From CAYGTO01 sp964352815 (lineage in GTDB: Bacteria; Pseudomonadota; Alphaproteobacteria; Rickettsiales; UBA3002), in assembly GCA_964352815.1 (NCBI GenBank), contig CAYGTO010000016.1, forward strand, positions 1-36,023: a DNA stretch of 36,023 nt, read 5' to 3'. Of this stretch, positions 24,997 to 33,818 are shown one piece after another (position 1 is the stretch's first letter; each line of letters begins with the position of its first letter). The position numbers were made by a program, and so were the translations under genes. The notes under the pieces are model-generated. The model ran no database searches, was not told the DNA's origin, and was given only the letters and a program-made list of their open reading frames with translations.

Positions 24997-25974
24997 CTAA
25001 ATATCAATATCTACCATACGGTAGACCACAAAAATACATGAAGCGATGAGACCCGCGGAAATTGCCAGCAAGATATAGCCTGCCGCGTTTTCCCAGAAAG
25101 GCTCAAGATATTCGGGGCTTGTCAGGTAGAGCACCCCGAAGACAATCACTGGAAGCAAGCCCATTACCCATGCCGTAGCGCGGCCTTCCGAAGTCATGGC
25201 CTTGACCTTATTACGTAGCTGCTTACGCTTACGGATAATATTAGAAAGATTACCTAAGATCTCGGCCAAGTTACCACCAGTCTCCTGCTGAACCGCAAGA
25301 ATCACCACAAAAAATTGAATGTCAGGTTCGCGCACGCGGTTGGCAAGGCGTGAGATGGCTTCATTCAGCGGCCGGCCCAGTGCCATCTCATCTGTCACCA
25401 TTTTAAATTCGCTTTTAACTGGCTCTTCCATATTTTCAGAAACGAGCTGTAAGGCGGTAGCGAGCGGGAAACCCGACTTTACGCTACGCACGATCATGTC
25501 CAGCACGTCGGGGAAAAGTTGCAAGAACGCATTGTTACGTTTCTTGAGCTGCCGGTTCACGTAGCTACGAATCATAAAATATGAAAAGATGATCCCCATA
25601 ATCGGGCTGATCGCAGCAAACGAGGTCTGCGCAAACAAGAAAGTTCCTGCAGCGGCACCGAGGAGTAGATACAATAGAAACATTTCAGCGCTTTTCAGAA
25701 AACCTGCGCCGAGAATCAGCTCGTATAAGTCACGCATGAAGGGCAGGCGGTAAATATATTGCGCCCATTTTGCGAGATCGGAAAAATCGCGGCGAATGAC
25801 AGAAGTAGATTCTCCCTCTGCGGCCTCCAATGTTTCTTGTGTGTCCGCATAGATCTGTTTGAGCGCATGCTTGGTACGGTTATTACCCTCTTCAGGTACG
25901 GCTTTAGGGAAAAGATACACAAACGCGACATAGCAGATGATACCCACAACAATTGCAACGAGAAGTGCTTCCAT
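24997..25974 (-). CDS. tadB: Tad pilus assembly membrane protein TadB
   Basis: TadB pairs with TadC to form the inner-membrane platform that CpaF works on. The 325-residue protein has an N-terminal helix (VAIVVGIICYVAFVYLF), a pair of helices around 90-130, the T2SF core (LFPDVLDMIVRSVKSGFPLATALQLVSENMEEPVKSEF...VILAVQQETGGNLAEILGNLSNIIRKRKQLRNKVKAMTSEGRATA, read in parts) and two C-terminal helices. The order cpaF-tadB-tadC with short gaps (14 and 9 bp) is the standard one. Confidence 0.93.
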   Translation of the reverse strand: MEALLVAIVVGIICYVAFVYLFPKAVPEEGNNRTKHALKQIYADTQETLEAAEGESTSVIRRDFSDLAKWAQYIYRLPFMRDLYELILGAGFLKSAEMFLLYLLLGAAAGTFLFAQTSFAAISPIMGIIFSYFMIRSYVNRQLKKRNNAFLQLFPDVLDMIVRSVKSGFPLATALQLVSENMEEPVKSEFKMVTDEMALGRPLNEAISRLANRVREPDIQFFVVILAVQQETGGNLAEILGNLSNIIRKRKQLRNKVKAMTSEGRATAWVMGLLPVIVFGVLYLTSPEYLEPFWENAAGYILLAISAGLIASCIFVVYRMVDIDI

Positions 25975-25988
25975 CTTAGTTGTGTTCC

Positions 25989-27476
25989 TTATTCAAAACG
26001 ACGCGACCCTTGCTTTAGGCACGCACGCATGGCCTCTGTTTTTCCAAAATATTCAGCGCGATCAATAAATTTCGGCATGATGCCTGCACATTGAAACTCG
26101 CCGCCTAAGGTTCCGTCCTCACGCATGCCTGTCGGTTTAAATTTAAAGAGGCTTTGCATGCTGATAATGGTCCCTTCAATGCCTACCACTTCTTCAATAT
26201 GGGTGATGCGGCGTTTCCCGTCGCGCATCCGCTGAATCTGAACGATAAGATGAATCGCGCTGGCGACTTGATAGCGCAAAGACGCTTCGGGAATCTCGAC
26301 GCCTGACATGTTCACCAAGCTTTCGATACGCGCAATACAGTCACGCGGATTGTTCGAGTGAATGGTCGACATCGAACCATCATGGCCCGTGTTCATCGCC
26401 GAGAGAACATCAATGATCTCATCACCGCGAATCTCACCAAGAATGATGCGGTCTGGGCGCATCCGAAGGGCATTTTTTACGAGTTGGCGCTGATTGACTT
26501 CACCGGTACCTTCAATGGAAGCAGGGCGGGTTTCAAGGCGCAACACGTGCGGCTGATGCAGTTGCAGCTCGGCAGCATCCTCAATGGTGATAACACGCTC
26601 TGACAAGCCAATATGACCCGATAGCGCGTTTAGTAGGGTGGTTTTACCGCTACCCGTACCGCCGGACACCATGATATTGAGACGAATAGACGAGCAAATG
26701 GCCAAAAACTCTGCCATCGCCTCACTCATTGACTCGTAATCAATGTAGGCATCGAGAGGCATTTTATTCTTTTTAAACTTACGAATCGATACCAAGCTGC
26801 CGTCGAGCGCTAGCGGTGGAATGATTGCGTTGAAACGTGAACCATCGGGCATCCGGGCATCGACCATCGGGTTAGCTTCGTCAACGCGTCGGCCAACACG
26901 TGTCACGATGCGTTGAATAATAGCAAGCAAATGAGATTCATTGGTAAAAGTAATATCGGTAATATAGATGCGCCCGCTTTTCTCTACATAGACCTGCTTC
27001 GGACCGTTGACCATAATATCGGAGACATCTGGATCACTGAGTAAAATCTCGAGTGGTCCAAAGCCCAGCACTTCATCAATGGCCTTTTCTTTCAATAGTT
27101 GAATCTGCTCGCCATTAAGCGCGGCAGCAATGCTCGGAATATAGGTGTCGCAGACCTCAAAAATACGCTGTTTTTTCTTCGATTCATCCAGCGCTGTAAT
27201 GGCCGCAATGTCAACTTTCTGGATCAGCGTTTCAATGAGCTGCATTTTTGCTTGGATAAATGCATCATCTTCTAGCGCCGTATTAATATAAGAAGAAACC
27301 GCTTCCTTTTCCGCTTCCATCGCGGTTCTTTTGATGTCTTCTGCAGTAGGGATGCTTCCCGCCTCAACGACTTCTTGCCCGTGAGGTACAACGAGTTCTG
27401 GCTCAGGCACTGCTTCCTCAGCAGGCTGTGGTACAGGAACAAGCGCGTCACCAGAGGAGGGTTTCTTTCCAAACAT
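25989..27476 (-). CDS. cpaF: Tad pilus secretion ATPase CpaF (TadA ATPase)
   Basis: CpaF is the hexameric ATPase that powers Tad pilus assembly (and retraction in some species). The 495-residue protein shows a long charged N-terminus, then LGFGPLEILLSDPDVSDIMVNGPKQVYVE. Walker A is SGGTGSGKTTLLNAL, an Asp-rich box reads VITIEDAAELQL, Walker B is RIILGEIRGDEIIDVL, and the His box follows in MNTGHDGSMSTIHSNNPRD. Its start codon overlaps the cpaE stop as TAATG. The alternative name TadA must not be confused with the tRNA deaminase tadA at 34903-35343. Confidence 0.96.
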   Translation of the reverse strand: MFGKKPSSGDALVPVPQPAEEAVPEPELVVPHGQEVVEAGSIPTAEDIKRTAMEAEKEAVSSYINTALEDDAFIQAKMQLIETLIQKVDIAAITALDESKKKQRIFEVCDTYIPSIAAALNGEQIQLLKEKAIDEVLGFGPLEILLSDPDVSDIMVNGPKQVYVEKSGRIYITDITFTNESHLLAIIQRIVTRVGRRVDEANPMVDARMPDGSRFNAIIPPLALDGSLVSIRKFKKNKMPLDAYIDYESMSEAMAEFLAICSSIRLNIMVSGGTGSGKTTLLNALSGHIGLSERVITIEDAAELQLHQPHVLRLETRPASIEGTGEVNQRQLVKNALRMRPDRIILGEIRGDEIIDVLSAMNTGHDGSMSTIHSNNPRDCIARIESLVNMSGVEIPEASLRYQVASAIHLIVQIQRMRDGKRRITHIEEVVGIEGTIISMQSLFKFKPTGMREDGTLGGEFQCAGIMPKFIDRAEYFGKTEAMRACLKQGSRRFE

Positions 27477-28693
27477 TACGTTAACCTCTTGAGTCCAGTG
27501 TTGGCCATGAGTGAGAGTTTAGTCTCGTTAGAGTCAATATATGAACGCGCGCTACCCGAGCCATCTTCTGGTAAAAGCATCTCCGTTAATTGATGAATCT
27601 GCTTCGACAGTTTTGAGTTGCCCAGTTCAAGAATCGTTTTCCCTTGATTTTCCGCGTGCACCACTGTTTTGATATCATTGACCAAATAGGCGTCGATCTT
27701 CTTGTTACACACGCGCTCAAAGTCATTCACTGCAACGGCCTCTTTGAATTTTGCACCACTACGATTAATCACAGTCACAATATTTTCCATCGACATGCCT
27801 ATATCACGCCACACATTCAAAAGTCGCGAGGCGTGAGTGACCGATTTAAGCCATAATTGTCCCACCAAAACCGTCTGCGTTGATTGTGTCAGTGCGGCAG
27901 ATACCCAGGGTGTCCAGGCATGTGGGAGATCAAGTAAGATACATTTATAGGAATCGCTAAGCGCCGTTAGTAGGTCACGAATGACCTCGGGCGGCACTTT
28001 AGGCATAAAGCGTAAATCATGAGGCGCGGCAATGATGTAGAGATTGTTTTTGTATGGCACCACCATACGTTCGACGAGCGTTTTATCGATGCCGCGATCG
28101 GGATGCTCGAAAAACTCTTTTATGCCAAAAGGGGCACTCAAATCAAGGTTCTTTGACACCATACCAAATTGGTAATCCATATCGATCAGTACGGTAGGCA
28201 AATTATATTCATGTGCCATTGAGTAGGCAACGTTAAGCGCAGCAGTGCTTGAGCCATCACCTGCGGCAGCGCTAATGAATGAGATAATGTTACTGTTTTT
28301 CCCTTTCTGGACAGCACCTGCTTTAGTGAGCGCTTGACGTACGGCATCAATGGTAACGGGGTTAGTGAAGTAGTCTGTTACCCCCTCATTAATCAAAGCG
28401 CGGTAAAACTCGATGTCGTTCTGATTTCCAGCGACGACAACTTGAGTCTCGCTAAAGCAATGCTGAGAAAGCTCTTGAAGTTGAGGAATGAACCCTTCTT
28501 TGCCATTATCACCAATATCAATAAATAAATAGAGCGGTGTATAATCATTGCTTTTCATCCATTCTACGGCATCGGTGCAACCACCAATCACAATATTGGC
28601 GTGCGTATAGCCCATCGCGTTCGCCAGGTTATTGGCAAACACACGACCAGAATCATCGTGAATAATGGTGAGAAGAGGAGACGCCTGCTCCAT
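27476..28693 (-). CDS. cpaE: Tad pilus localisation ATPase CpaE (TadZ)
   Basis: CpaE/TadZ directs the pilus machine to its cellular site. The 405-residue protein has an N-terminal receiver-like half (about 1-125, LLTIIHDDSGRVFANNLANAMG to VTDYFTNPVTIDAVRQAL) without a clear phosphorylatable Asp-Lys set, and a C-terminal MinD/ParA-like ATPase half. The P-loop is ISAAAGDGSSTAALNVAYSMA, lacking the Lys of the canonical KGGxGKT/S motif, as is usual in this family. The A'/Walker B region reads TVLIDMDYQFG. It has its own AAAGGG upstream and lies 48 bp after cpaD. Confidence 0.9.
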   Translation of the reverse strand: MEQASPLLTIIHDDSGRVFANNLANAMGYTHANIVIGGCTDAVEWMKSNDYTPLYLFIDIGDNGKEGFIPQLQELSQHCFSETQVVVAGNQNDIEFYRALINEGVTDYFTNPVTIDAVRQALTKAGAVQKGKNSNIISFISAAAGDGSSTAALNVAYSMAHEYNLPTVLIDMDYQFGMVSKNLDLSAPFGIKEFFEHPDRGIDKTLVERMVVPYKNNLYIIAAPHDLRFMPKVPPEVIRDLLTALSDSYKCILLDLPHAWTPWVSAALTQSTQTVLVGQLWLKSVTHASRLLNVWRDIGMSMENIVTVINRSGAKFKEAVAVNDFERVCNKKIDAYLVNDIKTVVHAENQGKTILELGNSKLSKQIHQLTEMLLPEDGSGSARSYIDSNETKLSLMANTGLKRLT

Positions 28694-28741
28694 TAAGCCA
28701 CACCCTTTCCTATGACACTATGTGTATTGACGATATGGGAA

Positions 28742-29356
28742 TTATTGTGAATCCGATTCACCCACAAGCGACTCCGAAACCCCTTGATTCTGAAGGTCGG
28801 CGCTTTGGGTTGGTACCAGATAGTTACGATAACTTTGTAAAGCCTTTTTAGCATCTTGGTAATCCATGAGGTTAGGATTAACGAATTGTTGTTTGTCTGA
28901 CACCATTTGTAACATATTTACAGCGACAGAGCATCCAAAAGTTGGATGATTCAAGTTGTAAGGGTTCGCGGTATTGTCGATATAGCGATTTTCACAGCCT
29001 CTCGCCAAAATCCGTTCATATACTAAAGCAACACTGGGTTCTGGAGACGGAATATAAAAGGTAGGGACACCGTAGAGATCAAGAACATCTTGACTCTGGG
29101 CACAGAGCAAATTGTCAGCGGGGCAATAAAGTTCAGCGCGTGTGGGTTGATCTTGGTTGATCCATTGCGCAAGTTCATCAACGGAGTGACTCTCCACGAT
29201 TGAGAAATTCACGACTTCAGAGGAGACGTCAAGCAATGACTCAGGTTGACCACGGGCATAGTGGGCTTCGGGCGGAATCTTGGAGCATGCAGTGATGACG
29301 CACAGCATCGCTGCGACGAAGAGTGTTTGGGAGAAAGACAAAGACATCATGCGCAT
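28742..29356 (-). CDS. cpaD: Tad pilus assembly lipoprotein CpaD
   Basis: CpaD is a small outer-membrane or periplasmic lipoprotein that supports the CpaC secretin. The 204-residue protein starts with a lipoprotein signal ending in the lipobox VITAC (Cys about residue 24). The family motif ENRYIDNTANPYNLNHPTFGCSVAVNMLQMVSDKQQFVNPNLM (read in parts: NPxNLxxPxFGCxxxxNLxxMVxxPxDL-like) is clear in its second half and diagnostic. The start overlaps the cpaC stop as TGATG. Several in-frame Met codons (residues 1, 3, 4) leave the exact start open. Confidence 0.9.
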   Translation of the reverse strand: MRMMSLSFSQTLFVAAMLCVITACSKIPPEAHYARGQPESLLDVSSEVVNFSIVESHSVDELAQWINQDQPTRAELYCPADNLLCAQSQDVLDLYGVPTFYIPSPEPSVALVYERILARGCENRYIDNTANPYNLNHPTFGCSVAVNMLQMVSDKQQFVNPNLMDYQDAKKALQSYRNYLVPTQSADLQNQGVSESLVGESDSQ

Positions 29357-30801
29357 CAGTCAACCATAAACCCGATGGGTCCCTCTAGGCTAGGTGTTTG
29401 TGACAGGCGATATTCGCCATTGTGGCGCGAGCCCAACGCTCCGTAAAACACTGTTTCCATAAAGGAGGCAGGGCGTAGATCATCTGTTGGCAGCTTCACA
29501 TTCTCTGGTTTGACAGGATCAACGATGTAAGGAGTCACAGAAAGTACGAGCTCTGTCTCATTACGCTCATATCCAGAGTTACGGAAGAATGAGCTGAGGA
29601 TTGGGATTTCACTTAAGCCGGGCACTTGGTCGATGGTGGTGCGCAGCGTGTCTTGAATCAGACCTGCGATCATGAAGCTTTCGCCAGGGGCCATTTCAAT
29701 GGTCGTGCTAGCGCGGCGTGTGACGAGGCTCGGCACGACAAAGTTGCCGACTTCAATCTGATTTGCTGTACTGGTTTCTGAAACTTCAGGCTCTACTTGG
29801 ACACGGATGCGGTTCTCTGAGAGTACAAATGGAGTGAAGGCGACGGACACTCCAAACGGCCTAAACTGAATGGTAATGGTTTGATCATCTTGCGGCACCG
29901 GAATAGGGAATTCGCCGCCAGCCAAAAATTCTGCACGCTCGCCGCTGATGGCAACGAGATTCGGTTCCGCCAATGTTTTAAAGAGCCCGTCACGCTCAAG
30001 TGCGTTGATTGCAGCTGCGATGCCATTGCCACCATCACTAACATAAGAAAAAGCCCCCGCAAGTTGCGTCTCACCTGGAATCGTAAATTGCCCAAAGCTC
30101 AAAGCAGGTGTGCCACCGACGCGGAAGGCATCGATCCCTCCCCCAGAGCCCGTTAAGAAGGAGAAATTATCCCCTCCAGCCACCGCCTGAAGGTCAAGTC
30201 CTAGATTTTTTAATGTAGAGCGCTGAATCTCACCCACACGGATACGCAACATAACCTGCTGTCCCGAGGCAATGTTCATAAGATTGATCACACCCGGATT
30301 CCGATCAGGCTCTAGATCTGGCACCCCGTTTCTTGTCGTATTATTACCATTCGTATCCAGGCTCGTAGAAACGAACTGTTCGGCCAGCTCCACTGCGGTT
30401 GAGGCAACTTGTGCTCCACTAACGGTTCCTGTAAGGGCGATCCGCGTATTCACCATTTCAACGCCAATACGCTCATTGGGCAGGAAATCCTTGATTGCTT
30501 TACGAATGGAAGGAAGATCGTAGGTGACATGAATCGCGACATTGCGCACAAGATTACTTTCTTCATCAAATAAGCGAACCGTTGTGTGACCGATCTGCTT
30601 TCCAATGATTGAGATATTGCGCTTTCCATGCACATAGACGTCCGCAATATCTGGATTTGCAACAATCACTTCCGATAAATCAACGGGTGCTGCAATCAGT
30701 TCTGAGCGATTCACTGGAATTTGCATCGCGTCATTCGCTAGAGAAGGCTGCGCAGAAAGCAGCAGGCAGGCAAGCAACACATATCTGATAGAGTGCACCA
30801 T
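29356..30801 (-). CDS. cpaC: Tad pilus outer-membrane secretin CpaC (RcpA)
   Basis: CpaC forms the outer-membrane channel for the Tad pilus. The 481-residue protein has a signal peptide (VHSIRYVLLACLLLSAQPSLANDA, cleavage probably after SLA). An N-terminal pilus-secretin domain follows (VANPDIADVYVHGKRNISIIGKQIGHTTVRLFDEE), then a BON-like segment (IALTGTVSGAQVASTAVELA). The secretin core includes VMLRIRVGEIQRSTLKNLGLD, ANLVAISGERAEFLAGGEFPIPVPQ (start altered) and the late VPGLSEIPILSSFFRNSGYERNETELVLSVTPYIV. Start and stop overlap its neighbours by one base (TAATG and TGATG). Confidence 0.95.
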   Translation of the reverse strand: MVHSIRYVLLACLLLSAQPSLANDAMQIPVNRSELIAAPVDLSEVIVANPDIADVYVHGKRNISIIGKQIGHTTVRLFDEESNLVRNVAIHVTYDLPSIRKAIKDFLPNERIGVEMVNTRIALTGTVSGAQVASTAVELAEQFVSTSLDTNGNNTTRNGVPDLEPDRNPGVINLMNIASGQQVMLRIRVGEIQRSTLKNLGLDLQAVAGGDNFSFLTGSGGGIDAFRVGGTPALSFGQFTIPGETQLAGAFSYVSDGGNGIAAAINALERDGLFKTLAEPNLVAISGERAEFLAGGEFPIPVPQDDQTITIQFRPFGVSVAFTPFVLSENRIRVQVEPEVSETSTANQIEVGNFVVPSLVTRRASTTIEMAPGESFMIAGLIQDTLRTTIDQVPGLSEIPILSSFFRNSGYERNETELVLSVTPYIVDPVKPENVKLPTDDLRPASFMETVFYGALGSRHNGEYRLSQTPSLEGPIGFMVD

Positions 30802-31700
30802 TATCGCTCCTCTTCCTCTTCAGACACCGTGTTCTGATCTAAGCTTGTGCCACGCACTACGCGCACCTCGATCGATGAACCCCGTTTCCTCTGAGAACCA
30901 TTATCTGGCTTATACTGAGAAATGTTCGACTGACGCGTGAGGTCAACTGGTTCCACAGAATCTTTATCGGCAAGCGAACGCAACACAAGCGACAGGCGCC
31001 CAATTTCTTCGCCCAAGATAATACGCTGCCCTGTGACGGGGTTGACTTCAAGGCTGACTGTCGAGGGGATGCGCACCTCGCCATCCGCACTACCGCTTGC
31101 ACGCTGATCAACGGCAATTACGCGAATATTATAGGCAAGTGTCTCGCTGACGCGCTCATAGGCATCTTCATTGAGATCCTCTGCATCAGCTTCGGTGAAA
31201 CCATCGCGCAACACTTCATGGGTGAGCACAACATCGACTCGGTCTCCAGGAAACACAAATCCTGAAAGCCCAGAGATCGCGTCTACCGCGATCGTCATGA
31301 CGCGCATGCCCGCCTCTAAGTTTCCAGCAATGAAGTTTGGATCGCTCGGGTTAACGAGTTTGTTTAGAATAAAAGGCTCTCTTGGCTGGAAAGCAGAGCG
31401 TGTGACCATACCTTTAAGCTGATCACCATTTTGTGAGCCGACCACAAACTGATCGAGCACCAAATGTTTCGGCCATGGCTGTGAATCAATCATGTTTATA
31501 TCAAGTTCAGTCCCAACCGGAATAAAGGTTTTTGCGACATACACGCGTTCCGTAGCGACTTCACGCTGAACCGGTGCTTGTTGTGTGGCAACGGGCTGTT
31601 GTTGCTGAGGTGCGGGGTCGCCTCCTCCCATGAACTGAAGCGCCATTACTCCCGCAAAAGCGGCGACAGCGAGCGCAACAACGAGAGGAAGCCATTTCAT
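30801..31700 (-). CDS. cpaB: Tad pilus assembly protein CpaB (RcpC)
   Basis: CpaB is an inner-membrane-anchored periplasmic protein thought to help the secretin channel. The 299-residue protein has one N-terminal helix (about 4-24), a Pro/Gln-rich linker (PAPQQQQPVATQQAPVQ), a SAF domain (VYVAKTFIPVGTELDINMIDSQPWP and MVTRSAFQPREPFILNKLV), and RcpC-type strands (GMRVMTIAVDAISGLSGFVFPGDRVDVVLTHEV). The tail is acidic (EEEEER). It is the first gene of the pilus block here. No pilin (flp/pilA) or prepilin peptidase (cpaA/tadV) precedes it; guaA is divergent. Confidence 0.93.
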   Translation of the reverse strand: MKWLPLVVALAVAAFAGVMALQFMGGGDPAPQQQQPVATQQAPVQREVATERVYVAKTFIPVGTELDINMIDSQPWPKHLVLDQFVVGSQNGDQLKGMVTRSAFQPREPFILNKLVNPSDPNFIAGNLEAGMRVMTIAVDAISGLSGFVFPGDRVDVVLTHEVLRDGFTEADAEDLNEDAYERVSETLAYNIRVIAVDQRASGSADGEVRIPSTVSLEVNPVTGQRIILGEEIGRLSLVLRSLADKDSVEPVDLTRQSNISQYKPDNGSQRKRGSSIEVRVVRGTSLDQNTVSEEEEER

Positions 31701-31752
31701 AAGTCAGATATCTAAACGTAGCCTAATTAGTATTTTACCCTATTACGACCCA

Positions 31753-31781
31753 CTGTATGTTGAGTGGCTCTTCACGGTCAA
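31753..31781 (-). promoter_or_regulatory. candidate promoter of the cpaB-tadC block
   Basis: On the minus strand TTGACC (31776-31781) is followed after 17 bp by ATACAG (31753-31758), giving a leader of about 45 bases before the cpaB ATG. The divergent region 31701-31878 also serves guaA, for which I see no clear promoter or Shine-Dalgarno. Confidence 0.35.
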
Positions 31782-31878
31782 GGGATTATCCAAAGATGAC
31801 AACAGGAATGAGGGCATGCTTGTGGATGACTAAATCCGTTGCATTTCATTTGCGTTGTCAGTATTGACTACAAGCACC

Positions 31879-33429
31879 ATGCATGAACGAATTCTCATTC
31901 TCGATTTTGGCTCACAGGTGACGCAGTTGATTGCACGCCGGGTACGCGAACACCACGTGTACAGCGAAATCAAAGCGTTCACAATGAGCGCTGACGATAT
32001 TCGCACCTTTAATCCCAAAGCGATCATTCTCTCCGGCGGCCCAGCTTCCGCACATACTGAAAAAGCACCCTTACCAGACCCGATTGTCTTTGAGCTTGGC
32101 GTTCCGGTGCTCGGCATTTGCTATGGCCAGCAGGCGATGTGCCATATGCTCGGCGGCGAGGTGGTCTCGGCACATGAGCGTGAGTTCGGCCGCGCGATGA
32201 TTACGCCTATTAAGGAGTCGCCACTTTTTGTCGATGCGTGGACACCGGATGCGGGTGAGCACCAAGTCTGGATGAGCCATGGCGACCGGGTGGAATCGAT
32301 CCCGGGTGGGTTTGAAGTGATTGCGAAAACCTCGGGTGCGCCGTTTGCGGCGATTGCCGATGAGGGCCGGAAATTTTATGGCGTGCAATTTCATCCTGAA
32401 GTGTCACACACGCTCGAAGGCTCGGCATTGATTAGAAATTTCATTCTCAATGTGGCCGGTTGCGCGGGCGATTGGGATATGGCGGCTTTCCGCGCAGAAG
32501 AAATTGCGCTGGTGCGCGAGCAGGTCGGTGATGGCAAAGTGCTGTGCGCGGTGAGCGGCGGGGTGGATTCGTCGGTGGTAGCGAAATTGCTCCATGAGGC
32601 GCTGGGCGAACAGCTCGAATGTTTCTTTGTCGATCATGGGATGTTGCGCAAAGGTGAGCGCGAGGAAGTGGCCGAACGTTTCCGCAAGAATTACAACATT
32701 CCGCTCAATGTCATCGATGCGGCCGATGAATTTCTTGGGCTGCTCGACGGGGTGAGTGACCCGGAGCAGAAACGCAAAATCATCGGCAAAACCTTCATCG
32801 ATGTGTTTGAGCGTGAGGCGAAAAAAGTTGGCGATGCGAAATATCTGGCGCAAGGCACGCTCTACCCGGATGTGATCGAGTCGATCTCCTTTCATGGTGG
32901 GCCGAGCGTGACCATCAAATCGCATCATAATGTCGGCGGATTGCCGGAGCGAATGAACCTCAAACTGGTGGAACCTATCCGCGAGTTATTTAAAGATGAG
33001 GTGCGCGCGCTGGGTCGCGAGCTGGGCATGGCCGATGATCTGATCGATCGCCATCCTTTCCCCGGGCCAGGGCTCGCCATCCGGATTCCCGGCGAAATCA
33101 CCCGCGAGAAAATCGCCATTCTGCAAGAAGCCGATGCGATCTATATCAACGCGATTCGTGAGGCAGGGCTATACAATGAGATCTGGCAGGCCTTCGCCGT
33201 GCTGCTACCGGTCAAAACCGTTGGCGTGATGGGCGATGCGCGGACTTATGAATATGTGTGTGGCCTGCGCGCGGTGACCTCCACCGATGGTATGACAGCG
33301 GATTACTATCCGTTTGAGCACAGCTTTTTGGGCGAGGTCGCGACGAAGATCATCAACGAAGTGCGCGGCATCAACCGGGTGGTCTATGATGTGACGAGCA
33401 AACCGCCTGGGACGATTGAATGGGAATAA
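31879..33429 (+). CDS. guaA: GMP synthase (glutamine-hydrolysing)
   Basis: GuaA converts XMP to GMP with glutamine and ATP. The 516-residue protein has a class I amidotransferase domain (ILILDFGSQVTQLIARR, nucleophile Cys in GICYGQQ, His/Glu in FHPEVSHT). An ATP-pyrophosphatase domain follows with the P-loop SGGVDSSV. The C-terminal dimerisation domain includes RHPFPGPGLAIRI and ends in DVTSKPPGTIEWE, the universal GuaA terminus. I use the ATG at 31879 (family start HERILILDFG); a TTG at 31855 would add eight residues. Ten bases at its end overlap the next gene. Confidence 0.98.
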   Translation: MHERILILDFGSQVTQLIARRVREHHVYSEIKAFTMSADDIRTFNPKAIILSGGPASAHTEKAPLPDPIVFELGVPVLGICYGQQAMCHMLGGEVVSAHEREFGRAMITPIKESPLFVDAWTPDAGEHQVWMSHGDRVESIPGGFEVIAKTSGAPFAAIADEGRKFYGVQFHPEVSHTLEGSALIRNFILNVAGCAGDWDMAAFRAEEIALVREQVGDGKVLCAVSGGVDSSVVAKLLHEALGEQLECFFVDHGMLRKGEREEVAERFRKNYNIPLNVIDAADEFLGLLDGVSDPEQKRKIIGKTFIDVFEREAKKVGDAKYLAQGTLYPDVIESISFHGGPSVTIKSHHNVGGLPERMNLKLVEPIRELFKDEVRALGRELGMADDLIDRHPFPGPGLAIRIPGEITREKIAILQEADAIYINAIREAGLYNEIWQAFAVLLPVKTVGVMGDARTYEYVCGLRAVTSTDGMTADYYPFEHSFLGEVATKIINEVRGINRVVYDVTSKPPGTIEWE

Positions 33430-33818
33430 GGCGCGCACGACGCGTGGTGATCTACCTCATTATCGCACTCTTATGCGGCATACTTTCATTTGTCCCTATT
33501 CTACCATTGCAGGGCACTAATACGGGTCAGGATATGTGTGTCTATACGACAGGTGCGACGCTCCATGTGCGCACTGATGAAGGATACGTAGTGTATAATC
33601 CTGAGGTGCATGGTGAAGATGTTGAAACGTATATTTCTATTTATGGGGTGGAGGAATATTATTCGAGTGAGCCGAATTGGCGATTCATGGATAAACCGTG
33701 TGTTTTGACTAAAGAATCAGAAATCATGTTCTCAATCGTGTATATCATTTCATTCATTCTATCATTTTCGCTCTTAGGAGGGCTTTACTATGCAGCGGGA
33801 AGAGCCAGAAGATCATGA
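33420..33818 (+). CDS. hypothetical two-helix membrane protein (ORFan)
   Basis: I do not recognise this 132-residue protein. It has a basic N-terminus (RRARR), a membrane helix at about 9-29, a roughly 70-residue, Tyr- and acid-rich non-cytosolic loop containing two Cys (CVYTTG and KPCVLT, perhaps a disulfide), and a second helix at about 103-125 ending in RARRS. Its start codon lies inside the end of guaA (10-bp overlap) and its stop overlaps the Nudix start (ATGA), so translation is probably coupled to both. Its base use is more AT-rich than that of guaA, hinting at later acquisition. Confidence 0.65.
   Translation: MGIRRARRVVIYLIIALLCGILSFVPILPLQGTNTGQDMCVYTTGATLHVRTDEGYVVYNPEVHGEDVETYISIYGVEEYYSSEPNWRFMDKPCVLTKESEIMFSIVYIISFILSFSLLGGLYYAAGRARRS

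Noticed and set aside
27476..28693. CpaE P-loop lacking the deviant Walker A Lys, as an inactivated ATPase
   Set aside because: CpaE/TadZ proteins often have atypical P-loops of this form (GxGSST-like), so it is a family trait rather than decay.
32404..32928. Long open frame of 174 codons on the minus strand
   Set aside because: It lies wholly inside guaA, whose conserved motifs are unmistakable on the plus strand; it is a shadow frame.
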